Assembly (NCBI GenBank): GCA_023414985.1
Contig: JAEZLY010000267.1
Span: 1 to 6,468 of the forward strand
Source: Bacillota bacterium
GTDB taxonomy: Bacteria > Bacillota > Clostridia > Lachnospirales > Lachnospiraceae
Length of the DNA stretch: 6,468 nt
Reading direction: 5' to 3'
Of the stretch, positions 1-5,456 are shown piece by piece. Each line of letters starts with the position of its first letter. The first letter of the stretch is position 1. The translations under genes and the position numbers were made by a program. The notes beneath the pieces are model-generated. The model saw only the letters and a list, made by a program, of their open reading frames with translations, did not search any database and was not told where the DNA came from.

Positions 1-794
1 CCCACATTAAGCAAAAGAATAAGTATTATCAGGAGAGCCGCTGTTCCGTAAGCATTATCCATGGATATACCTTCCCTCGCGAGTATATAGAAATGCACTG
101 CCATCGTTCGAGTTGGGGAGAATAGTGATGTGGGCATGCGCAGTGCTGAGCCGGCTGTTAAAATAACTGCTGCTGTCTCGGCTACACATCTTCCTATGCT
201 TAAAATCACTCCATTCACAATGCCCGGGAGAGCTGACGGGAGTACCGTTCTGGTGATTGTCTGCCACTTAGTGCCTCCCAAAGAAAAACCTACCTCTCGG
301 TAAAGCTGTGATACAGTACGGATTGCCTCTTCTGACGTACGTATGATAGTCGGTAAAATCATTATGGCCATGGTTAATCCGCCTGAAAGAATTGACCATC
401 CCATTTTGAGATAGATAACAAAGAAGATAAAACCAAAAAGTCCATATACAATGGATGGTATCCCCGCCAGGGATTCCGCACTAAAACGGATTATGCGGGT
501 TACTCTTCCCTCATGGGTATACTCTGTTAGATAAATCGCCGTTCCTATTCCAAATGGTGTTGCTACGATGACCGCAACTGCAGTTACAAGCAGCGTGCCG
601 ACAATGGATGAAGAAATTCCACCGGTACGGCCCATATTTCTGGGAATCTCCGTTAGAAACTGCCAGCTGATCATAGGGATACCTTTGATTAATATATAGA
701 TAATGATAGCAACAAGAATCACCATAACAAGAAGGGCAGCTGTCCATATTAATAATTTCGCTATTTTTTGGGAAGTATTCGCGCTAATTCTCAT
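1..794 (-). CDS. pstA: Phosphate ABC transporter permease PstA (3' end cut by window edge)
   Basis: Inner-membrane subunit that pairs with PstC to form the phosphate channel of the Pst importer. I read it by translating the minus strand from ATG at 792-794: 264 codons stay open to the left edge, so the C-terminus (roughly 20-30 residues by comparison with ~295-residue homologues) and the stop are missing. Visible features are a first membrane helix at about residues 13-37, further hydrophobic helices, the SLAGIPSIVYGLFG stretch at 108-121 shared by PstA and PstC, and the ATPase-docking EAA-type loop at about 155-190 (EEA, then LGGTKWQTI and a conserved LP). The SIGRCVAETAAV segment at 199-210 is also typical. 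GAGG at 800-803 overlaps the pstC stop codon and sits 5 nt before the ATG. Only 7 nt separate pstC and pstA, so the two are co-transcribed and probably translationally coupled. Family assignment is very secure, and PstA rather than a second PstC follows from both sequence and position. Confidence 0.95.
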   Translation of the reverse strand, partial: MRISANTSQKIAKLLIWTAALLVMVILVAIIIYILIKGIPMISWQFLTEIPRNMGRTGGISSSIVGTLLVTAVAVIVATPFGIGTAIYLTEYTHEGRVTRIIRFSAESLAGIPSIVYGLFGFIFFVIYLKMGWSILSGGLTMAIMILPTIIRTSEEAIRTVSQLYREVGFSLGGTKWQTITRTVLPSALPGIVNGVILSIGRCVAETAAVILTAGSALRMPTSLFSPTRTMAVHFYILAREGISMDNAYGTAALLIILILLLNV

Positions 795-801
795 AGTGAC
801 C

Positions 802-1647
802 TCATTTCTTTCGTGTAATATATTGGGCAGTAGCATTTAAAATCATGATAATAATAAATAATACAATACCTGTCGCAAAAAGTGCCTGCTGATGTTCACC
901 TGATGCATATCCCATCTCAATACCGATATTCGTAGTCAGTGTTCTGACCGGATCTAGAACTGATTCAGGAAGTGCAACTGCATTACCCAATACCATGATA
1001 ACTGCCATCGTCTCACCAATCGCCCTGCCTATCCCAAGGATAATTGCTGCGACAATTCCTGACTTGGCTGCAGGTAAAAGCAAGGAACGTATTGTCTGCC
1101 ATTGGGTCAACCCAAGTGCAAGCGCACCATCTTTATAATGGCGGGGAAGTGCAAGGAGAGATACTTCGGTGATGCTGATGATCGTTGGCAAGATCATAAT
1201 TGCAAGAATAATAGAACCGGCCAATATGCTTAAACCCGGCCCTCCCAGGTGATTACGTATCAGCGGTACTATGAATAACACTCCCCAGAACCCATATACC
1301 ACTGAGGGTATCCCAGCCAGCAATTGAATGGCAGGTCTGAATATATTTCTAAGTGTTGCCGGAGCAAATTCAGAAAGAAAAATACTGCAGCAAAGGGCAA
1401 TGGGAACTCCCAGGATCGCTGCTCCTATTGTAACAGATACTGATCCTACTATCATAGGGAAAATGCCATAGGCACCCTGTCCGGGAGCCCATTTCATTCC
1501 AAAAACAAAGTCTTTTATGCCTACTTTAGCAATAATAGGTACACCTTTAATAAATATAAACACAGTGATAAGTGCAAGCACCGATAAAGCCGAAAGTGCA
1601 ATTAGGAGAAACACTCGTTCAGATAATTTTCCATTTGAATTTTTCAT
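802..1647 (-). CDS. pstC: Phosphate ABC transporter permease PstC
   Basis: Membrane subunit of the Pst phosphate importer, partner of PstA. The 281-residue protein is somewhat shorter than E. coli PstC (about 320) but normal for Firmicutes. It has an N-terminal helix at about 12-34 and further helices around 65-93, 110-131, 139-160, 197-222 and 255-273. The conserved LLAGIPSVVYGFWGVL stretch is at 109-124. The EAA-type loop that contacts PstB lies at about 161-192 (EVSLLALPRHYKDGALALGLTQWQTI then LLLP). GRAIGETMAV at 207-216 carries the Arg and Glu conserved in PstC. The ATG at 1645-1647 overlaps the pstS stop in an ATGA arrangement, which points to translational coupling. AAGGGA at 1655-1660 is a suitable ribosome binding site 7 nt before the start. 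The stop TGA is at 802-804. It sits in the operon after pstS and immediately before pstA. Confidence 0.97.
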   Translation of the reverse strand: MKNSNGKLSERVFLLIALSALSVLALITVFIFIKGVPIIAKVGIKDFVFGMKWAPGQGAYGIFPMIVGSVSVTIGAAILGVPIALCCSIFLSEFAPATLRNIFRPAIQLLAGIPSVVYGFWGVLFIVPLIRNHLGGPGLSILAGSIILAIMILPTIISITEVSLLALPRHYKDGALALGLTQWQTIRSLLLPAAKSGIVAAIILGIGRAIGETMAVIMVLGNAVALPESVLDPVRTLTTNIGIEMGYASGEHQQALFATGIVLFIIIMILNATAQYITRKK

Positions 1648-2522
1648 TTCCCTGTCCCTTCTGCCGATGGAATAAGTCCCTCATTGCTTAGTATTTTCTG
1701 TCCCTCTGAAGAAAGAGTAAAATCTATAAAATTCTTAGCTACACCCGTAGGCTCGCCGTTCGTGACAAAAAGAAATGGTCTGGACAGGCTATAGCTGCCA
1801 TTGATTATATTTTCTCGTGTTGCTTCAATGCCATCTAGTTGTAATGCTTTCACCTTATCATTCACCAATCCCAGAGAGATAAAGCCGATCGCATTGGGGT
1901 CGTCTGAAACCAATTGACGTACCGCTCCATTGGAATCCTGGACGATAGCCTTTGGAGTGATTTCTGCTTTTCCCATCACCAGCTCCGTAAAAGCGCTTCT
2001 TGTGCCTGATCCTTCTTCACGAGCGATAATATTAATCTTTGCCTTTGGTCCCCCTAATTGACTCCAGTCGGTAATTGCTGTTGTGTAAATATCGCGAACC
2101 TGATCTATCGTGAGGTTTCGTATTGGATTCTTAGGGTTAACGACTAATACCAATCCATCTCTGGCAATTTCCACATATGACAGCTTCTCCTCTTCCTTCA
2201 ATGCACGAGAGGACATGCCAATATCAGCACTGTGTGTTTGGGCTGCGGTAATACCGGCTGAAGATCCTCCACCCTGGATATCAATCTCGGCTTCCGGATT
2301 CAAAATCATATACTCTTCCGCCAGAATCTCAGCATAGGGTTGGACAGAAGTTGAGCCTGCTACAATCGTGGCCGACCCGGATGATCGTCCGCAAGCAGAC
2401 AGCATGCTAACAGAAAGGGTCAAAACCATTAAGCTGATCAATACTCTTATTCGTCGTAATAATCTTGTTGTTACAATTGTTTTCCTCATATCTCTTAAAA
2501 ATACAAACATCAAATTCATCAA
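1644..2522 (-). CDS. pstS: Phosphate-binding lipoprotein PstS
   Basis: Extracytoplasmic receptor that binds phosphate and delivers it to PstCA. It has a type II signal peptide: a basic n-region (RKTIVTTRLLRRIR), a hydrophobic core (VLISLMVLTLSVSM) and the lipobox LSAC, with Cys44 as the predicted lipid-anchored residue. Phosphate-binding motifs follow: GSTSVQPYAE at 56-65, QGGGSSAG at 83-90, ADIGMSSR at 99-106 and EEGSGTRSAF at 169-178. The length of 292 is typical of clostridial PstS. The start is uncertain. Position 2522 is a TTG directly followed by ATG at 2519; further in-frame ATGs at 2510 and 2489 (residue 12) would give a more usual signal-peptide length. None has a good ribosome binding site, although a strong GGAGG lies further upstream at 2550-2554. 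The stop overlaps the pstC start by 4 nt (ATGA). It is second in the operon, 82 nt after pstB. Confidence 0.95.
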   Translation of the reverse strand: MMNLMFVFLRDMRKTIVTTRLLRRIRVLISLMVLTLSVSMLSACGRSSGSATIVAGSTSVQPYAEILAEEYMILNPEAEIDIQGGGSSAGITAAQTHSADIGMSSRALKEEEKLSYVEIARDGLVLVVNPKNPIRNLTIDQVRDIYTTAITDWSQLGGPKAKINIIAREEGSGTRSAFTELVMGKAEITPKAIVQDSNGAVRQLVSDDPNAIGFISLGLVNDKVKALQLDGIEATRENIINGSYSLSRPFLFVTNGEPTGVAKNFIDFTLSSEGQKILSNEGLIPSAEGTGK

Positions 2523-2549
2523 CTAAGATAGAATAATAATGCTTGATTT

Positions 2550-2554
2550 CCTCC
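2550..2554 (-). promoter_or_regulatory. Strong Shine-Dalgarno GGAGG, misplaced relative to pstS
   Basis: The minus strand reads GGAGG here, in the 82-nt gap between pstB and pstS. It lies 27 nt before the TTG at 2522 and 30 nt before the ATG at 2519, too far for normal initiation. Exactly 9 nt after it, in the pstS frame, are three ATT codons (2540-2532), then CTA, TCT and a TAG stop at 2523-2525 that abuts the TTG-ATG of pstS. It may serve a tiny leader starting at the rare codon ATT, be brought nearer by RNA folding, or be a remnant of an older start. Its role is not established. Confidence 0.5.
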
Positions 2555-2604
2555 ATTCTCAGTATATATAAAAGAAAAAATATGCTATGCCGTACGTTTC
2601 ATCA

Positions 2605-3402
2605 TCAACCGAACCGACCTGTAATATAGTCCTCGGTACGTTTATCCTTAGGATTAGCAAAAACTTCTGCTGTTGGAGCATATTCAACCAATGTCCCCGC
2701 CCTATCATGATCCATCATCATAAATGCAGTCATATCAGATACCCTTGCCGCTTGTTCCATACTATGTGTCACAATGATAATCGTATATTTTTTGGCTAGT
2801 TCCTCCATTAACTCCTCTACCTTCATTGTAGATTCCGGATCAAGTGCACTGCATGATTCGTCCATCAGTATAACTTCAGGCTCCACTGTCAGTGCTCGGG
2901 CAATACATAGACGCTGCTGCTGGCCCGGAGAAAGATCAAAAGCAGATTGTTTAAGCTTGTCCTTAACTTCGTCCCATAAAGCCACCTGACGTAAATTTTT
3001 CTCCACAATCTCATCAAGGCGTGCTCTTTGCTTTATCCCATGGTGCCTTGGGCCAAAAACCATATTATCATACACCGACATCGGAAAAGGATTTGGTCTT
3101 TGGAAAACCATACCTACTCTTTTTTTCAGCTTTACGACATCCAACTCCTTGTCATAGATCGAAGCTCCATCAAGCATTATGTTCCCCTCTACCCTAACTC
3201 CCGGTATCAGATCATTCATTCGATTAAACAGACGCAGTAAAGAAGATTTACCGCATCCCGACGGCCCAATGATAGCTGTAATTGCACATTCCTCAATATC
3301 CATGGTAACATCCCTCAGTGCCTGGAAGCTGCCATAAAAAAGGTTTACCATTTCTGTTTTTATCTTGATTTTTTGTTCAGACTTTAATTTCAGATCATCC
3401 AT
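2605..3402 (-). CDS. pstB: Phosphate ABC transporter ATP-binding protein PstB
   Basis: Cytoplasmic ATPase that powers phosphate import through PstCA. The 265-residue length is standard. Motifs in order: Walker A GPSGCGKS at 46-53, Q-loop Q101 in the PstB-specific FQRPNPFPMSVYDN stretch, signature LSPGQQQRLCIARAL at 157-171, Walker B VILMDE at 177-182 with catalytic Glu182, D-loop SALD at 185-188, and the switch His213. The C-terminus ends in the ITGRFG tail usual for PstB. Three positions differ from the familiar PstB form: LSPGQ where most have LSGGQ, MDES for MDEP, and THS for THN. All catalytic residues remain, so it should be active. The ATG at 3400-3402 has GAGG at 3410-3413, 7 nt upstream. 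It is the first gene of the operon, directly behind the Pho-type promoter, whereas pstB usually follows pstA. No phoU is visible; it could lie beyond the left edge. Confidence 0.97.
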   Translation of the reverse strand: MDDLKLKSEQKIKIKTEMVNLFYGSFQALRDVTMDIEECAITAIIGPSGCGKSSLLRLFNRMNDLIPGVRVEGNIMLDGASIYDKELDVVKLKKRVGMVFQRPNPFPMSVYDNMVFGPRHHGIKQRARLDEIVEKNLRQVALWDEVKDKLKQSAFDLSPGQQQRLCIARALTVEPEVILMDESCSALDPESTMKVEELMEELAKKYTIIIVTHSMEQAARVSDMTAFMMMDHDRAGTLVEYAPTAEVFANPKDKRTEDYITGRFG

Positions 3403-3497
3403 ACGTTATCCTCGCTATTTGACTCCTTATTAATTTGACCGGAAGCTCTCATCTTATATTATTTAATTGCAGTCTTCTTTACTCATATCAATTATTA

Positions 3498-3552
3498 ATT
3501 ATACATAAAAAAGGTTATCGTATAGTAAAATGTATGTAAAATATACGTAAAA
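3498..3552 (-). promoter_or_regulatory. Pho-box promoter of the pst operon
   Basis: The minus strand carries four 7-nt units starting every 11 bp: TTTTACG (3546-3552), TTTTACA (3535-3541), TTTTACT (3524-3530) and GATAACC (3513-3519). The 6-nt cores TTTACG, TTTACA, TTTACT and ATAACC match the TT(A/C/T)ACA-type repeats with about 5-bp spacers bound by PhoP in Bacillus subtilis. A perfect TATAAT follows at 3498-3503, 9 bp after the last unit, and no good -35 hexamer is present. This is the layout of PhoP-activated sigma-A promoters. Transcription would start near 3491, leaving a leader of about 90 nt before pstB. The inferred role is induction under phosphate limitation by a PhoPR-type two-component system that is not in this window. 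Confidence 0.8.
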
Positions 3553-3655
3553 TATCAGACTACATATTTCCAGCATGATCTCCTAGCTGTATTTTGTTAT
3601 GATTATATTAGTATCATGATATATAAAGTAAAATAATCATGTACAAGAAAATAGC

Positions 3656-3673
3656 TATAGTCCAATTACTATA
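3656..3673. repeat. Short inverted repeat TATAGT-N6-ACTATA
   Basis: Perfect 6-bp arms flank a 6-bp spacer in the AT-rich stretch between the Pho promoter and the MATE terminator. The size resembles an operator, but an AT-only-biased dyad of this length could arise by chance. The remainder of 3553-3693 shows no gene, no convincing promoter and no other clear structure. Confidence 0.2.
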
Positions 3674-3693
3674 ATTCGTAAAGCTGAAAATGC

Positions 3694-3733
3694 AAAAACG
3701 AGGAAGTGCTTAAAAATCAAGCACTTCCTCGTT
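3694..3733 (-). terminator. Intrinsic terminator downstream of the MATE gene
   Basis: A perfect 15-bp stem (3697-3711 with 3719-3733) encloses a 7-nt loop. On the minus strand it is followed by a run of five T (3694-3698, the last two inside the stem). Read on the plus strand it is followed by a mixed sequence without a T-run, so it acts leftward. It ends transcription from the MATE gene, and of the tRNA-like element if that is expressed, and insulates the pst promoter. Confidence 0.9.
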
Positions 3734-3743
3734 AATTCGTCAC

Positions 3744-3768
3744 TGTAGCTGAGGGGAGTTGAACCCCG
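3744..3768 (-). other. tmRNA/tRNA 3'-end-like fragment (T-arm plus acceptor strand)
   Basis: The minus strand reads CGGGG-TTCAACT-CCCCT: a T-arm with four G-C pairs, one C-T mismatch and a loop fitting the TTCRANY consensus. It is followed by CAGCTAC and a discriminator-like A. The ending resembles the conserved 3' end of tmRNA, whose T-loop is usually TTCGACT and whose acceptor strand ends CAGCTCCA. No CCA follows, and the 5' acceptor partner GTAGCTG is not found just upstream, where the MATE gene ends instead. It could be an attachment-site relic left by an element that integrated into ssrA or a tRNA gene, or a chance look-alike. A terminator follows 10 nt later, as expected behind a stable RNA gene. 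Confidence 0.4.
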
Positions 3769-3795
3769 ATTCACACAGTATGTCAATGTTAGAAA

Positions 3796-5163
3796 TTATG
3801 TTGTACTCTCCTCCACGGAGAAATCCTTGGTCAGCTTTTTAATCCAGTCATACCGGTTGACCTTGATCACTGCTACGAAGCACTTGAGGATCTGGTCACT
3901 CTTTAGACACAAGAATACGATCCTGGTAGGTGTATGGAATACGAAGGCCATGACGCAGGAAAGCGGTATCACAATGCCCCAGATAAAGATCAGATCATTG
4001 ATCAGAACAAAATGCACTGCTCCTCCGGCGCGTACGATGCCTGTCAGAGTCGACATCTGATATGCAGTTCCGATCACGGTGATGGATAGGACAATCATCA
4101 GAGCCCTTGCAACAGATAAGGTATCGTCTGAGATCGAGTAAAAGCTCAATACAAGATCTTTTATCAGAAACAGGAAGATACCGGTTACAATTCCGACAAT
4201 GAGAAATACCTTCTGGAATTTACGGGATATGAATTTGATTCGTTCCATATTCCCTTCTCCGACTGCATTGCCGACGATGACTGCTGAAGCGCTCGCTGTG
4301 CCATATACTCCGACACTGATCACGGAAAACAGAGTATTTGCTATGCTGACGGCTGATATTGAAGAAATACCGAGCCTTCCGACGATTGCTCCCTGAACGG
4401 TTAGGTTAATTCCCCATAGGATATCTCCTAAGAGTACCGGAAGACCATACCGAAGGAAATCCTTCAAAAGGACGACATTCATCCTCAGGAAATCTCTGAG
4501 CTTAAGTGTAAGCTTTTTATCGATTACCAATACATAGTATAAGATAATGCAGAATTCAATTATTCTGGTGATCAGCGTAGCTGTCGCCGAACCACGGATA
4601 CCCATAACCGGCATTCCGAATTTTCCGAAGATCAGGACCCAGTTCAAAAGGACATTGACAGCAAAGGACACGATTGAGATATATAAGCCAATCTTTACCG
4701 TTCCGACACACCGCATCGAGGCCAGGAGAACGTTGCTGATGGCAAAGAAAACATAGGAGAAACAGAATATTCTGATATATCTGATACCCTCCGCCACTAC
4801 TTCAGGATCATTGGTATATAGTCCGAGTATTTGTCCAGGGAAGAAGAATACAGCGATCCAGAATAATACGGCACAGACTACAGCAAATTTTATAGCTATG
4901 CTTATGATATCCTTCACACTTTCCCTGTCATTCCTACCCCAATACTGTGCCGCCAGCACCAGCTGAGCCGTGCCCAGTCCTACTACCAGCATTTGCAATA
5001 TCACCTGAATCTGATTACAGACATAGACACCGGATATCGCCACCTCTCCCAGTCTGCCTACCATCATATTATCGGTCAGTGAGATGGAATAGGATATCAT
5101 ATTCTGTAATGCGATCGGCAGCGCCAGGGAAAATAAATGTCCGTATAATGCTTTCTCTTTCAT
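3796..5163 (-). CDS. MATE family efflux transporter
   Basis: Predicted 12-helix membrane antiporter of the multidrug and toxic compound extrusion family, which exports cationic drugs or metabolites using a Na+ or H+ gradient. The 455-residue length is typical. The two-fold repeat is visible. The N-half has a helix-1 Pro (LALPIALQ, 13-20), DNMMVGRLGE at 31-40 and the loop AAQYWGRND at 71-79. The C-half has the matching LPVLLGDILW at 241-250, VGRLG at 261-265 and VGNAVGEGN at 297-305, with RAGG at 378-381 further on. It ends in a hydrophilic tail. The ATG at 5161-5163 has AGGAAGG at 5171-5177, 7 nt upstream. The gene stands alone between two terminators with its own probable promoter, so its expression is independent of both neighbours. 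The substrate cannot be told from sequence. Confidence 0.95.
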   Translation of the reverse strand: MKEKALYGHLFSLALPIALQNMISYSISLTDNMMVGRLGEVAISGVYVCNQIQVILQMLVVGLGTAQLVLAAQYWGRNDRESVKDIISIAIKFAVVCAVLFWIAVFFFPGQILGLYTNDPEVVAEGIRYIRIFCFSYVFFAISNVLLASMRCVGTVKIGLYISIVSFAVNVLLNWVLIFGKFGMPVMGIRGSATATLITRIIEFCIILYYVLVIDKKLTLKLRDFLRMNVVLLKDFLRYGLPVLLGDILWGINLTVQGAIVGRLGISSISAVSIANTLFSVISVGVYGTASASAVIVGNAVGEGNMERIKFISRKFQKVFLIVGIVTGIFLFLIKDLVLSFYSISDDTLSVARALMIVLSITVIGTAYQMSTLTGIVRAGGAVHFVLINDLIFIWGIVIPLSCVMAFVFHTPTRIVFLCLKSDQILKCFVAVIKVNRYDWIKKLTKDFSVEESTT

Positions 5164-5192
5164 GCTGTTACCTTCCTATCAGTCTTTTTCAG

Positions 5193-5218
5193 CCGGCCCC
5201 TCTGTACCAGGAAGCCGG
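5193..5218 (-). promoter_or_regulatory. Hairpin in the MATE mRNA leader
   Basis: On the minus strand CCGGCTTC (5218-5211) pairs with GGGGCCGG (5200-5193), including two G-U pairs, around a 10-nt loop. It would lie within the first ~30 nt of the transcript from the predicted promoter, 15 nt before the ribosome binding site. No T-run follows on either strand, so it is not a terminator. It may stabilise the 5' end or hold a protein-binding site; the function is unknown. Confidence 0.4.
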
Positions 5219-5229
5219 TTATTCCATCT

Positions 5230-5258
5230 ATTATACTTCAAGAGTCAAAAGTCGGCAA
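5230..5258 (-). promoter_or_regulatory. Likely sigma-A promoter of the MATE gene
   Basis: The minus strand has TATAAT at 5230-5235. Seventeen bp upstream is TTGCCG (5253-5258), a 4-of-6 match to TTGACA. The predicted start is near 5223, giving a ~60-nt leader. A closer TTGACT exists only 7 bp from the -10, which is the wrong spacing. A partial dyad (GTCGG 5251-5255 with CCGAT 5266-5270) overlaps the -35 region. Confidence 0.6.
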
Positions 5259-5273
5259 TAAAAGACCGATTAT

Positions 5274-5291
5274 TACGAAACCATTTTCGTA
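5274..5291. promoter_or_regulatory. Operator-like dyad upstream of the MATE promoter
   Basis: TACGAAA-ccat-TTTCGTA forms a perfect 7-bp inverted repeat with a 4-bp spacer, about 50-70 bp upstream of the predicted MATE transcription start. The position would suit an activator. There is no T-run to make it a terminator. No regulator gene is in the window, so the role is inferred from symmetry and location only. Confidence 0.35.
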
Positions 5292-5387
5292 TCAGACGAT
5301 ATCTTCTTATACAAGAAAGAATCTACATATAGAAACTTTAGTTACTACGCAGACTCATGTGTGGAATACTTCTATTCTATAAAATCG

Positions 5388-5433
5388 AAAAAACAAGGAC
5401 CGCAGGCCTCTCCTTTTTGGAGGCCGCGGTCCT
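5388..5433 (-). terminator. Intrinsic terminator of the FtsX-type permease gene
   Basis: A GC-rich stem pairs AGGACCGC (5396-5403) with GCGGTCCT (5426-5433) and GGCCTC (5405-5410) with GAGGCC (5420-5425). A5404 is bulged and the loop is 9 nt. On the minus strand it is followed by six T (5388-5393). It begins 23 nt after the permease stop codon and works only leftward. Confidence 0.92.
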
Positions 5434-5456
5434 CTATTCATTTAACTGTCTTATTC

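Noticed and set aside
55..747. Minus-strand open frames of 70 and 78 codons (55-267 and 511-747)
   Set aside because: They lie in a different frame inside pstA, whose own frame is open throughout with a convincing PstA translation.
2574..2604. A second promoter for pstS in the pstB-pstS gap (TATACT on the minus strand)
   Set aside because: TATACT is a fair -10, but the region 17 bp upstream is CATAGC, which is no -35, and no Pho-type repeats are present.
3481..3486. Seven-codon reading frame (ATG at 3484-3486, minus strand) in the pstB leader
   Set aside because: There is no ribosome binding site before it, and its position just after the predicted transcription start makes translation unlikely.
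3612..3621. Palindrome TATCATGATA
   Set aside because: A 10-bp AT-rich palindrome without association to a promoter is expected by chance in sequence of this composition.
4947..5261. Plus-strand 104-codon open frame across the MATE start
   Set aside because: It is antisense to the MATE N-terminus and leader, has low-complexity Pro/Ala content, and shows no recognisable domain.
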